This document shows, piece after piece, positions 35,001-46,600 of a stretch of 64,000 nt of DNA. The translations under genes were made by a program, and so were the position numbers. Source of the DNA: Owenia fusiformis. Lineage: Eukaryota; Annelida; Polychaeta; Sabellida; Oweniidae. The first letter of the stretch is position 1, and every line of letters starts with the position of its first letter. The notes below the pieces were generated by a model that saw nothing but the letters and a program-made list of their open reading frames with translations, was not told where the DNA came from and searched no databases. The stretch lies in the NCBI GenBank assembly GCA_903813345.2, contig CAIIXF020000010.1:18239181-18303180 (forward strand). The letters run 5' to 3'.

Positions 35001-36256
35001 CGTCCGCCATTTTTTATTAAACCGGAAGTTTCTCTCTGACGTCCGCGCAATGTTTTTTCACTTTTATTTCAGATTTCGCTTCGGATTCAACATTTAATGC
35101 TTTCTAATATTAATTTAGTGTTTTCTATCAGAAAGATTTCATAAAAAGACTCACACTATCAGAGATTTTATCGATTTGAGCAGCCAGAAAAATTAGTTTC
35201 GATTTCACCCGCTAGGTGTTTCGACGTCGACTTGGAAAGAATTTGAAAAATCTATGAGTGGGACTCCTTGTATGGAATTGTAGATTCTAAACGATTTGCC
35301 AGTTCTACTGGTTGATGAATATTGCCATATGCATACATTTTTATAAAATAGGAATAAGGAAGAAGATGTTGGACCAAACTTCACCCCGATAGCTCAGAAA
35401 AGGTAAAATTTCTCCATTTTTCTCTCCACAGACCTTAGAGCCGCTTTAATGTCATACATATTTACTAGTCATTGCTATACATTATAACGGTCATAGTAGG
35501 ACTAAGCCTAACTTTCTACATTACCACCCTCATACCTGGCCTTGCAATACTATATTACATTGTCACGGTCATATCAGGCTTTGCGATCCCATAATACATT
35601 GTCACGGTCCAGGCCCGTAGCCAGGATTTGCTAAGGGGGGGTTCATTTTTCAAAAATTTCCAGGGGGGGTTCACATTTGACAATTTTGGCCCAAATATGG
35701 CTAAAATCACTTGAGAAGTGCTCAAAATGGTGAAAAACTGCATGATTTTTAAAGAATTTTTGGCCAGGGGGGGGGGTTCGCCCGAACCCTGCGAACCCCC
35801 CCCTGGCTACGGGCCTGCGGTCATACCAGGTTTTGAAATACACATTGTCACGGTCACTTATAGCAATCATATATTTCTACATTACCAATCTCATACCCGA
35901 ACTTGGAATACTATATCACATTGCAACGGTGGTCATACCAAGCCTTGCAATACTATATTATATTGTCACGGTCATGCCAGGCCTTGCAGAACTATATAAC
36001 ATTATCACGGTCATGCCAGGCCTTGCAGTACTAAAGTACATTGTCACGGTCATGCCAGGCCTTGCAGTACTATATTATATTGTAATGGCCAAGGAGAAAA
36101 ATCCCCAGGGCTCAATAACATATTCCTGTGGATTTAATTGGTTAATTCCAAGATGATTCAAATTGCACACAAAAAAAGTCATATGTCAGACATATGATAA
36201 GTGAAGTGCAAATAGTAAAAAGTCAGTTTACCATCAAAGTTAGCAATAGGGTCCAT
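26074..36256 (-). CDS. EIF2AK1: Heme-regulated-inhibitor-type eIF2alpha kinase, 633 aa, 14 exons
   Basis: Exons in coding order: 36256-36232, 33792-33601, 33031-32898, 32497-32427, 31337-31214, 30269-30189, 29704-29614, 29468-28938, 28588-28482, 28304-28190, 28039-27957, 27387-27250, 26584-26489 and 26187-26074. All junctions are GT-AG and all phases agree (1902 nt). It phosphorylates eIF2alpha Ser51 to lower translation under stress. N-terminal domain: NHLLLVSLIDHLCSLYV and SFVDEFSSVRSQY match HRI. Kinase: GYGGFGRV 173-180, AVKQI with Lys195, kinase insert encoded largely by exon 8 (177 codons), MHRDLK with Asp450, DFG at 467-469, HTTGVGTCTYAAPEQ 495-509. The C-terminal coiled coil starts IILMLKKQTQDQESVINELR, and SELFQ precedes it as in vertebrates. 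Length is nearly that of human HRI (630 aa). The Cys-Pro heme-ligand motif of mammals near the end of the insert is not seen. The start is chosen because the 25-nt first exon supplies MDPIANFD in phase. Confidence 0.96.
26585..27040. repeat. 22-bp minisatellite copied from an EIF2AK1 intron-exon junction
   Basis: About 20 units of (plus strand) AAGTACAATACACTCAACCT + GT abut exon 13. Read on the gene strand, each unit is ACTTACAG|GTTGAGTGTATTGT, the same as the real acceptor and first 14 nt of exon 13 (from 26584). Some units have CTTGT or CAGT in place of CCTGT, so not all retain AG. Confidence 0.9.
27587..27746. repeat. Short inverted-repeat element in an EIF2AK1 intron
   Basis: GCAAGTGGGTGC at 27587-27598 is inverted at 27735-27746 (GCACCCACTTGC), with further GTGGGTGCA copies inside. 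It is probably a MITE. It lies between exons 12 and 11 of EIF2AK1. Confidence 0.55.
30565..31194. mobile_element. mariner-like MITE (630 bp) in an EIF2AK1 intron
   Basis: Imperfect terminal inverted repeats of about 45 bp begin CAGGGTGTCAAATAAGTCTG and end CAGACTTATTTGACGCCCTG. TA flanks both ends (30563-30564 and 31195-31196). TA duplication and CAGGGTGTC ends are typical of Tc1/mariner. The interior carries no transposase. The right end lies 19 bp from exon 5. Confidence 0.88.
31414..32175 (-). mobile_element. Non-autonomous Helitron, copy 2 (762 bp)
   Basis: On the minus strand it starts A|TCCCAACGAACTTCGTTCG, has a (GTCC)n-type microsatellite, and ends with the hairpin ACTCCGCGGAGT, then TGCCATTGT and CTAG followed by T. 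It is the same family as 6424-7760: same 5' palindrome, same GGGATTTGCTAC...GTTGCCATTG 3' end. It has fewer core units and a diverged core. It lies between exons 4 and 5 of EIF2AK1. Confidence 0.82.
34500..36085. repeat. 39-bp minisatellite in EIF2AK1 intron 1, with inverted older copies
   Basis: At 35470-36085, units read ATTGTCACGGTCATGCCAGG + CCTTGCAATACTATATTAC (39 bp, 13 codons, hence the open frame repeating TVMPGLAVLYYI). At 34500-34640, diverged units lie in the opposite orientation (GCAAGGCCTGTCATGACCCT). The array is interrupted by MITE copy C at 35610-35817. Confidence 0.8.
35610..35817. mobile_element. CAGGCCCGTAGCC-family MITE, copy C (208 bp), inside the 39-bp minisatellite
   Basis: Ends are CAGGCCCGTAGCCAGGATT and CCCCTGGCTACGGGCCTG. 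The 5-bp direct repeat CGGTC lies at 35605-35609 and 35818-35822. CGGTC is part of the minisatellite unit, so the pre-insertion sequence can be read directly. Confidence 0.9.
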
Positions 36257-38030
36257 TGTAACTTCAAATAAGGGACTTGAACTAAGGTGGTTGGCTGTCA
36301 ACTCGCTTACTCGCTAGATCTAACTCAGGCCTCCGACGAGTCAGCTGATGAATCTCTTGTTGTGTACTGCTTTCCAATTACATTCTCTCCATTTTAACGT
36401 GACAAACGCAATGGACAATCCTATTTCTGCATTCTTCATCCACAAAGCTGCTGACAAATCACATTTTAAGAACTACGTGTCTTGGATATTCAGGGGAATC
36501 CCAGAGGAAAGTTCCAGAACTGTTTCTGGTGCAACTTTTTCAAATATTTTTTTCCTAACGAGGATCAACTTTTGCAGTTGCAATAAATTTACGACCGCTC
36601 AGAAACGACGATCAATATAATACGCTGGAAATACGAACGTTAAGATTTCTGTTCAGAAAGCGAAAAGCAGTATTGTACATGTTGTATATCTTCAGTCACC
36701 CTGATTTTCAGAAACCAATAGTTATGATTAACCTCTGAGTAAAATTTGCACTTTTGATGAGAATAAGATACAAGATGTCATGGGCTCAGTCAATTGTGGT
36801 TTGATTGGGAAAGCAAAAATCAGTTGTGTTATGCATTCTTCCAATAGTACCAACAATACTGGAATAATAATATAATCTAAGATCAAACTGCAGTTGACTG
36901 AACATGGTCATGACATCCTCCTACGCAGGTATCCAGAATCTGTACCTCCTTCTTCCCCTTGCTATAACAATTTTGGAAGCGCCCGATTAAACGGAATCAC
37001 GTGATCTAATTATGCGCAACGACTTATACATGATTTCTGTCGCAGTGTTGCGACAGCCAATCAGATTGCGAGTTCTTAATCGGGGAAATGGTAACTGCTT
37101 ATTGCAGGGTGTAAAAAGAAAGAATATATTCTGGATTTTGAAGCCCTGTGATCGGAGGATGGGTCATGAGAACTTTAAATTTTTAATTATGTATATTAGT
37201 TACAATATCCAGTGTATGTTGTTTCTGAATGTGGTCAGGCTTTCTCCATGCATTTGCTCCATTCTTTCTATTTTTGCTGACACTTTGATTTTTTAATAAC
37301 TTAGCTTTAATTTTAAAATTGTGATATTCATTGCCACATTAATTGCACTGAATCCAAAAACATCGGAAAGAATATCCTGAAAAATAAAAATACTTCCCAA
37401 AATATTAAATGGAACACACATTTACTATTACTACTTTTTCTATGAAATGAGTTCTGAGAGCTGTCATTTTTCGACACATACATGTATAGTCTCATAATTA
37501 TCATTTTAAATGAAGAATACCTGGCTATCTGCATACTTTACTGAGTAATGCATGTCAAGTGGTCTATCAATAGTCACTCAATATATTTTACCACATCTCA
37601 GTCAACCCCTAGGTAATATCATGTTCAAATACATAAAACTAACAAACTCGATAAATCATTTGAACTTATCACTTTATTCCATATCTTGACAACCTGATAA
37701 CTGACTTAACAAATGGTGGTTATGAACAATAAATTAACTTTTAAATGGCAGGGGTTCTGCATTAAGTATACAATTGTGATAAAACAACATATGTCCCTAT
37801 TAAGTAAGTAAAATAGTCTTGTAAATGGTCATAAGCATGAACAAAACATCTGGGGAACAATTTTGCCCCACAACATGATTTTTCTTATCAATAGGACTTA
37901 AAATTATTTTTAGGTTACTATTTAGGATACCCCTTACAAATAACTAAGGCAATAAAACTGAGTGTGTGTATGATGAAACCTATAAATCATTTGATCTAAA
38001 AAAAACACTCAATGTGCAATAATTCCACTC
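36257..38030. other. Intergenic sequence between EIF2AK1 and MAPK6
   Basis: It holds the EIF2AK1 promoter region, since the start codon is at 36256 on the minus strand. No TATA box is evident close to the start. Around 36990-37090 there is a short palindrome, TGTCGCAGTGTTGCGACA. No further gene is recognised. Confidence 0.4.
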
Positions 38031-38034
38031 ACTA

Positions 38035-38735
38035 AAATGCAATTATCCCAAATGCCCAATTTGCAATAATTCCGTTTGCTCAATGTGCAATAATCCCATT
38101 TGCTGAATGTGTAATAATCCCATTTGCTCAATGTGCAATAATCCCATTTGCTCAATGTGCAATAATCACATTTGCCCAATTTGCAATAATCCCATTTGCT
38201 GAATGTGTGCAATAATTCCATTTGCTGAATGTGCAATAATCCCATTTGCTCAATCTGCAATAACCCCATTTGCCCAATTTGCAATAATCCCATTTGCTCA
38301 ATGTGCAATAATTCCATTTGCTCAATGTGCAATAATCCCATTTGCTCAATGTGCAATAATCCCACTTGCTCAATGTTAAATAATCCCACTGACTCAAAGT
38401 ACAAAAATCCCAAATGCCCAATTTGCAATAATCCCATTTGCTCAATGTGGAATAATCCTACTTACTCAATGTGAAATAATCCCACTTGCTCAATGTTAAA
38501 TAATCTCACTAGCTCAAAGTACAATAATCCCAAATGCCCAATTTGCAATAATTCCATTTGCTCAATGTGGAATAATCTCACTTGATCAATGTTAAATAAT
38601 CCCAAATGCCAAATGTGCAATAATCCCAAATGCCCAATATGCAATAATCCCATTTGCTCAATGTGCAATAATCCCATTTGCCGAAAGTGCAATAATCCCA
38701 AATGCCCAAAAATCCCATTCGCTCAAAGTGCAATA
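38035..38735. repeat. 24-bp minisatellite, about 29 units
   Basis: The unit is CAATGTGCAATAATCCCATT + TGCT, with variants CAATTTGCAA, CCCAAATGCC and CAATGTTAAA in a partly ordered higher-order pattern. A 24-bp unit is a multiple of three without stops, so several frames on both strands stay open (MCNNPICS, LLHIEQMG, WDYCTLSK repeats). It lies downstream of MAPK6, and I do not regard it as coding. Confidence 0.88.
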
Positions 38736-39438
38736 ATCCAACTCCCTGAATGTCCCCTCACAATCAATCATATTATATCCCACTGTACATAAAAAATATA
38801 TCCACCACACATCTATACAGTATTTTATAAACCATATAATATTTTTTATGAATACCTGATTAAATATAATTATTATATTATAACATACAATTAACTATTG
38901 TAACTATAACATGATCATAAATCTATCATCACTAACAATTTATAAATCTATATTGGTCATCAACTATGATAATTTGCAATTATAACACAGGCATGGCCAG
39001 GGGGTGTGATGGTTGCAATCATAACTGGGAAGTTGCATCTTTTTTGTAAAATTCAAAACAAATCTTTAAGAAAATTTTTGCCTTGCTTACGCCACTATCT
39101 GACTGAAAACCGAAAAAAAGTATTGGCGTTCGCACACCCCCCCTGACTGAAAGCTGGCTACGCCCCTGTATAAGGTTATATCCTGGCAATAATGTAGTTT
39201 GGCATCAAGTTTATGCCCCAATTACATACAGCTAGGTACACATCTTTTCGACTTCTAGGTAGGGAGATAAATCAAAAGCTGGGGTGAGGCCACAGACTTG
39301 ATGCCTTGGCTTGGCTACTCGATCATCCACCCCAAAAGGTTATATACTCTGATCTCATTCATTTGTGAACTTAATCTGCCAGTAGACATTATATAAGAGA
39401 AATCTGTTAAAGAGGTTTTTATATCCATTTTTAGATTA

Positions 39439-39444
39439 TTTATT
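39439..39444 (-). other. Candidate poly(A) signal of the MAPK6 gene
   Basis: AATAAA on the minus strand, about 350 nt downstream of the stop codon at 39791-39793, is the first hexamer after the stop that I find. Confidence 0.45.
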
Positions 39445-39790
39445 GAGTTTCAAAAGTAAAATGTGTTTTTAGAAAGAACCCAAGATGGATTCTTTATAAA
39501 ATGTTCATGTCTCTACTGGCAGATGGACTATGTTTTGATAGATCATACCCTTACCAAGAGTCTGACTTCATCAGTACTCTTTAGTTTACAGATGATTCTT
39601 TCATCTATCAGAACATAGAAATGAGGGGAGGCAAAATCAATAGATGAGGTAAATGTAGGCTAAAAGAGGTTATTTTATATAATTGATTTTAGCTATGCTG
39701 TAGTGTGATCATCAATAATTGACAAATCATTGGCACGGTACGATATTGCATGTGCAGCTTACTTTTTAGACACATATGTGGTTAGTATCA

Positions 39791-42700
39791 TCAATTTTGC
39801 TCATTATCTTTAATGTCATAATTTCTGGGGGAGTTTTTCATAGGTGGTGACTTTTCTCCATTTCCTCCACAAGCGCCACCTATATGTGAACGCTGATTAT
39901 TGTCCTGATTGTTCATCTGTTGATTGGTTGTATAACTTGTGTACCCATAGTTACTGTTATCATGGAAATTATCTATTCCAGGGAAACGAGACACCAGTGG
40001 CAATTGGTGGCCATGTAGTGAACTGTGAAAATTTGGGTCACGATAAAGAGGGGATGCAAGTTCTAGACGGATTTTTTCATTGGCATCTTCATTCATTTTT
40101 GATCGCTTTGGTTTTTTCATCATTCTCAGTTTGCCCATTTCATTAGAGTTTCTTCGATTGTGAAGGTGATCAGTTGGTAGTCTGTAAAGTTCATCATAAT
40201 TCCTAACCACCTTTTCCGACTGTTGCTTATCATTTTGACATTTATTGATCTCCTCATCTTCTAGTTGTAACAGATATCGTTCCTTTTCAGTTAACCCATC
40301 TGAATCTATTGAACTGCCACTTGATTTACGAGCTCTTGTTGCACCTTGGGAATTTTTATTATTACCATCAGGTGGTGCGTTAAGCTCCAATGCACGAGGG
40401 CTATCTAAACTACTAGGGCTGTTTCTAGTTTGCTGCTTTTCACGCATAGCAACCTCCCTGTTGTGCTGTTCCATAAGTTCTTTGGACCTAGGGGACAGTT
40501 GATTTTGTTCAACTGAGTTTCTGTTCAAATTCTTGTTCTCTGTTATTTCGATTGTTAACTGGTTAAAAACGGAAGATGATTGACCATCTGCATCATTTTC
40601 ATTGTCAATAACATCACCATTGTTAGCTATTTCAACATTTTCAAGGCAAGCATCAATAATTTCAGCCATGATATTGTCATCATCGTCTGCTGTGACTGCT
40701 GATGCATTATGGGATATCTCTTCTTCTTCAGCCAATTTCTCCATTGAGAGTTCCATTATGTCTTTCTCACATTCTAGCTGAGTCAGATCCTCTTTTGATA
40801 AATATTTTTGCTGTTTCATTTTCCCATCATCATTAGAAGTATTTTTATCATTATTTTCACTCAATGCCATATTTCTCAAATTCTCCATTAGTTCAACATC
40901 TGATAGTTCGATTACCTCAAAACTGCTATCAAGATTTTCTTGTGGTCTGCCTTCATTACTTGTAAATTGGTTCACATTTCTATTTGATGCATTCTTGATG
41001 TTTTCATTGGAAGTGTTTAGGCTTTTCAAGCTTTCTTGTGAATTGTACATGTTCTTAAGATTTTCTTGTGAATGGGATAACTTATTGAGGTTTTCTTGCG
41101 AATTATACATATTCTTGGCATTTTCGATTTCTTCCCATTCACTTCCATCACTAGCTGTATAATGGCGAAGTTGAAATCTGTCATCTGTGGGGGGCTGGGT
41201 ATTGTTGGGGGTATGGGTGTTTTTCTTGAGAGCTTGACAGCAAATCATTTTCCTGAGTGATAATGCTGGAATATCATCAACCTGTAATGAATGCATTAGG
41301 TTTAGAAGTATTTTAAACATGAAAATTGATTAATAAATGTATTTATTAATCATGTTTATTGGTTTACAAAAATTGCTTAAGTAGTTTATCTTCAGTTGAT
41401 CATGCGTAATGCATTAGGTCAAATGCAGACACAGGAACAGACCATAAATTTTTGTTTTTAAGCCATTTATTAGTCGGTTAAATGAGAAAACAATGCTCTC
41501 TGATCCTCTCTACATCATCATACATGTAGATATTTTAGAAATTATTTGTGTCACTATCATGGCACATATTCCCTCGGTTTTCAGAGATCAAAGGGCCTCC
41601 CAAGGTCAGGCCATATATCACCGAAAACCTCGGGCATATATACCACGATAGTTACATAACCTCTAAATATCAAAATATTGATTGAATGCTGAAAGCAGAA
41701 AATATTCTAATATTGAACTTCATCACACAAAAATAATAGAACATTTACTCTTTATCACTTTATTTTGTGTAAAAAATAAATAGCATAGCAATAAAAAGAA
41801 AAATATGAGTCACATAAACCCACCTCATCTTCAATATGGAATGGCTGAGCTATGGTGGGTTCATCTCCGGGCTCATGGTAGGGCTGCATATAAGGATGAC
41901 TTAATGCAGCTGAGACTGTCAGCCGACTACTGGGGTCAAAACATAAGAGCCCCTCTATGAGATCAATAACTGAAAACAGAGTTTTTAGTTATAATTTATG
42001 AGATCATTCTCAGAATGTAAAATGCTGGAAACAATTATTTCGAAGATCATGCCAATGTTTTTCTGGCAACTGACTTCATATAATTTCTTTGGTTTAATTA
42101 TGGTAGGAAACCATCTTGATATTGATTGGTTGTAATTTTAATCTAACATAAAACTGTCTTACAAAAACTTTATTGGTCACGACACTTGCCAGCTCTCTTA
42201 TTTTTGCATTTTCCATATTGTCATTTTTACAGTCTTAACGATATCAAGTACATAGGACCCATGCCTTCGAAAATCTACGGACTGATAGCCTTTCTGCCAA
42301 ATCAATCTGTGATTGAAATGAACAATCTGTCATTGATTATATAAGCTATTTCACATCTGAATTATTGAACAGGTGTAATACCTTGTGAGTCAACCTTTGG
42401 TAGTTTTTGGCGTATTGAGGATCTTGCTGCAAGGGGATGGTTCTTGAGTACTTTGTTAGGCACAACATTTAATACATTAGTCCAATCCTGGTCTGTCAGC
42501 TCTATAACATCCAACACCTGAAACCATACATTTTTTTATTTCATGAAGATTCATTTCTCTTAACTTTTACAAAATAAACTAACCATGTGTATGTAGTATG
42601 TATTGCATGTGCATCCCCTCCATTCATCATGTCATGCAAACTCTCAGATGAATGCCACATAGAGTTAGTTAAACCTGTGTGAATATGATGTATGCTCTCC

Positions 42701-45346
42701 ACACTGGCCAAACTGTTCATTACACACATGTGTTTCTTACAAATATAGGTTGTCATTTGAAACAGTTTGCTATACATTTGAAAACATGATGAAAACAAAA
42801 GCCGTTTCTTTTCAAGTGAGAATTTATAAATTCCTGAAAATACCTGGCATATTTGGTCAAATTCATGTGCGCCTGTGAACAGAGGTTGTCCTTGGACCAT
42901 TTCAGCGAATATACATCCAGCCCCCCATATGTCTACTGCACTGCTATAGTTCTTGGGGGTCAGGATTGACTCTGGGGCACGATACCAGCATGTTCCCACA
43001 TTCTCTGTGAGAAAACCCTGGAAACAATGAAACCAAATTACATTTTTAAAGGACAGCACTATCAGCACATACATTATAGTATTGCAGTTTATAGATCTCT
43101 GTGGATATAAATATATTGTACTGTATCCCATACCTACTGTACTGAGGTTTTCTGTACATAAGGTGTGGGTAAACTGTATTTGTCTTTATTTGGAGCTACT
43201 TAATTCGACGATTTCATATTTTTGGCCCTATTGGTGTCTATTTAATTTGGCACTTTTTCAAGTGTACCTGACATCCTCCTGTCTAACAAAATTCAAAATT
43301 CATTGTCAGAGTTGATGTCGTTGTGATAACAATTTCTTCAATATTACTTGTTTCTATCAATTTAAATGGCCCGGCCATCTTGGTATTTTTCTTTTAACTG
43401 GAAATGCACCGAACGAAAAACATGTCAAATTTCCGGGATTTTGGCGACTATTTAATTAGGTGATTTTTTCAATTTGCCAAAATTCACTAATCTAAAATGC
43501 TTGCCAAACCAGAACAATGAAAAATTTTCTGGGCCCATATAGGGGGGGGGGGGGGCTGGCCGCCTTGCTGAAATCAAGATATTGAAAGAGCGTATTGATG
43601 AATTTGAGAAACCTCGTTATACCTCGAATGAAAGTTCAGTAAATGAACTTGTAATTGTCATAAAGAATCTGCCGGAATCTCCAGCAATATTGGATTCTAC
43701 CATGGTAAACAATGTACTGTCCGAAATTGTATGTGATGATAACCCGATAGATGTGTGCCCCATTGATGTCAAAAGACTACCAAAAAGGCATGATAGTGCT
43801 GGTATTGTACTGGTTACGTTGAAATCTCCGGAGGACAAAGCACGTATATTGAAGTCAAAAGCGAAATTAAAATACTCTAAGGAATACAACAACGTATATA
43901 TGGAGCAGCAAAAGACCAGGAAACAGCTAGAATTGGAATATACTTTGAGGAATATGCAGAGATTCGGTAAATTTTGGTCACACCAGAGCAATAACATTGA
44001 GGCCAGAGGCTCCAGAATTACATGAATTTATTTGATTTCATGGGCCATCCTACATTCAAGCTTTGGACATTATAAAACAAGCATTGCGGTGGACTTATGA
44101 TATAATCTGGTAACCTAATTTAGGTCAATGCTCACACGCTTGATTGGAATTTAAAGAACATTATGTGAGTGAGATTCAACAAACAATAGCCGGCTCTTGA
44201 TATACTTGTGGTGAAATGTCATGGATATTACAATTAATAAGTTGGACTCTCATTGCCAACATGTATCATAAATAAGCCTTCTTAGAATGATTGGATCATT
44301 CGACGTACTAGTAATTGACTGATTGTGTGTCTATAATATTATTTTTATTCAAAATCAATAATTTTTCATAAGCAATATTTCTGATATGGACAGTGTCTCA
44401 TAAGCCCTTGTTGGCTTGGGGCTTTTGAATAATAGAACGTATAATTATGTAAAATAATAGGCCTGTGACACTTTAATAAATAAACTAAACTAAACTATGG
44501 GATACATCTCAGTTATTATATGTACAGTCAGTATTGGAGACAGGGTTTGAAATCAAAACTTACCAGATCATAACCCTTGTTATTAACTTTATAGCTTTCA
44601 GTGCATACACGATCAACAAGATTTATGAAGAAGTTAGAATGAACTGTGTAATTATAGGAAAAACATCTGTGCAACCTTATTTAATTAGCCCCAAAAGAGT
44701 CTTTGGCACCTTTGTACCTCATGGGGGAAAGTCACTTATTACAGTGCATATTAATAAATTGATAACTTACTTTGTGTGAATAGTATGGATCCAGGACTCT
44801 AGACAACCCAAAATCAGCAATCTTTACAACCATATCCTCTAGATTGACAAGCAGATTTAGAGGTTTCAGATCTCGATGTATCACATTGGCAGAGTGGACA
44901 TACTTCAGACCCCTTAGTATCTGGTACATAAACAAGCGTATATGATCCTGATGGAGCACTTCATGTTGTAAAATTCTATGAAGGTCTGTTGTTAACAATT
45001 CCTGAATCAAGTAGACAGACTTCAAATCTGGATTATTATTTGTGTTATGAACATGCAGATTTTCTCCATTCTGTCCAAGTAGTTCGTGAATTTTCACGAT
45101 GTTCTCATGGTCAAATTTCAGCAATATTTTGATTTCCCTGAGAGCATACTGACAGCTTTTTCTGTCATTGAAACCTATCTTTTTAATCGCAACTTTTTCA
45201 TTGTTCGTTTTGTCTATAGCAGAAAAGACAAGACCATTGCCTCCATAGCCAAGGGGGTGGATATTACTAAATCTTGTTCCGACATCGAAGCAGTCTGAGA
45301 CACCTGTTTGAATCATTAATGTATTCTCCAGTCTCTTATGAGCCAT
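39791..45346 (-). CDS. MAPK6: Atypical MAP kinase of the ERK3/ERK4 type, 840 aa, 5 coding exons
   Basis: Exons in coding order: 45346-44771, 43017-42844, 42517-42382, 41969-41824 and 41281-39791. Phases agree (2523 nt). The start MAHKRLEN sits at the same distance from the kinase domain as in vertebrates. Kinase features: GYGGNGLV 33-40, VAIKK with Lys55, LFMYQILRGLKYVHSANV before HRDLK (Asp159), DFG from 178, DPYYSHKG as in ERK3/4. The activation loop is T196-E197-N198, where vertebrate ERK3/4 have S-E-G, and the following motif is a normal RAPE, where they have SPR. FHIEDE (339-344), the MK5/MAPKAPK5-docking motif of ERK3/4, is intact and followed by VDD. The 496-residue tail in one exon is polar, with SQENLK-type repeats, and acidic. 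It should be a serine/threonine kinase acting with an MK5-type partner. The 5' UTR appears to have a splice acceptor near 45477. One gene probably stands for both vertebrate MAPK6 and MAPK4; the symbol is a family-level choice. Confidence 0.93.
41549..41656. repeat. Short fold-back element (108 bp) in a MAPK6 intron
   Basis: TGTCACTATCATGGCACATA, then CCCTCGGTTTTC, returns inverted as GAAAACCTCGGGCATATATA, then CCACGATAGTTACA. The arms are about 34 bp, imperfect. It is probably a MITE, between exons 4 and 5. Confidence 0.6.
43565..44500 (+). mobile_element. LINE-derived ORF1 fragment with 3' tail
   Basis: An open frame (about 43582-44025, 147 codons) resembles the RNA-binding ORF1 proteins of non-LTR retrotransposons: VIVIKNLPESPAILDS, then VKRLPKRHDSAGIVLVTLKS, KARILKSKAKLK and VYMEQQKTRKQLELEYTLRN. 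After its stop comes about 450 bp of non-coding sequence ending in AATAAATAAAC(TAAAC)n at 44476-44497, a simple-repeat tail. No endonuclease or reverse transcriptase is present. It lies in the intron between MAPK6 exons 1 and 2, antisense to the gene. Confidence 0.65.
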
Positions 45347-45589
45347 ACTGCTGGAAATTCTAAATATATTTTGTTCTGCTGTAACAGTTAAGAGTGCAAG
45401 GTAATGACAATGTTCGGATGTAGCTTCTCTTGGTTAAAACCTCTATCCCCTTCATTTGGTCTCCAAACAAGAATGGCTGAAAGTAAAAAAAAAAGTATAA
45501 TCTTTGAAATGAGATATTCAAATAAGAGAATAATTGAATTTTGACATTAGAAAAGATGATAGAATAAATAGAAATAGCTCCTTTGATCT

Positions 45590-46600
45590 TCAACATATGG
45601 GGTTAATATCTCATGGGGTTATTTCAACCATGGGGCTATTTTGACATTGGTTTATGATTTCAAACTATGCAGGCAACAATGTTTGTTATTTGATCTTAAT
45701 CCAAGATGGACGAACATATTGTGAATAGGGACATAAAAATTTAACTGAACAGGAAATGAAAAAAACATGTTGATCTTAGAATTTTTTGAACTAAGATAAC
45801 AGAGTTTTGCTTTGGTCACAATGGTCATGGTCAAGATTTACTCGAGTCTCTAGCCAAAACTTGGCTAGAGGGGATTTCATCTGGAATACTGTGAACTCTA
45901 TTTGAAAAAAGCTGGCCGTGGTGTCATAAATTTATTGAATATTTTAAAAATCGCCAGATAAATAAATCATCAATCAAACCGGACCCAGCTCGGCTCCTTG
46001 ATGAGATATGACATAATTTCATCAGGATTTCGTCTAAAATTAAAACAAAATGGCTCCAAGAAAAATGGCGATGTTCGAAAACTGGACGAAATGTAGTTAA
46101 CGTCTGACATTAGTAACTGGCTGTAAATTCTAAGTTAGCGATCCAGAAGATGTGAACTTACTAATACACTGATCACTTTATGTGTGTTTTGGAATTTTTG
46201 GTGAGGTATAAGACCAAAACTCGCAATTCAAATTGTGATGTGGAAAAATGGCGGACATATGATTTCAAATTTTATGATTACGACATGATCAGTTGTTCAT
46301 GCAGGAATATATCTGTACTGGAAGGCCACGATACAGTGGCCTTAGAAGAAGGTAAGTCAAAATGACCCTTACCATGCTGAAATGTCTTTTTCAGCCCTCT
46401 GAAATTGCGACTGAAAAAAGTTAAAAGTTAGCATTTCTGAAAGGTCACTAAACAGAATATTTTGAATTTTCAGAAAATATGCCCAATATATTGCTTTAAA
46501 AAAATCTCCAGAGATCTCAATATAATATGAAAGAGAAACAAAATCTGAAACAAATAAACAACAAGGTGTCAGATTTACCCCATAAGTTGAAGTTACCCAA
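45590..46600. other. Region between the divergent MAPK6 and REEP5 genes
   Basis: It contains the probable upstream 5' UTR exon and promoter of MAPK6. A minus-strand donor-like GTAAGT lies near 46153-46158. On the plus strand, an open stretch from 46180 ends GAAG|GTAAGTC near 46352 and could be an unrelated first exon. Neither is secure. Confidence 0.3.

Noticed and set aside
36348-37296. Two plus-strand open frames of 90 and 94 codons upstream of EIF2AK1
   Set aside because: No motif, no splice signals in agreement and no recognisable similarity.
42541-43131. 196-codon minus-strand open frame around MAPK6 exon 2
   Set aside because: Only the 42844-43017 part is exon; the ends are intron read-through.
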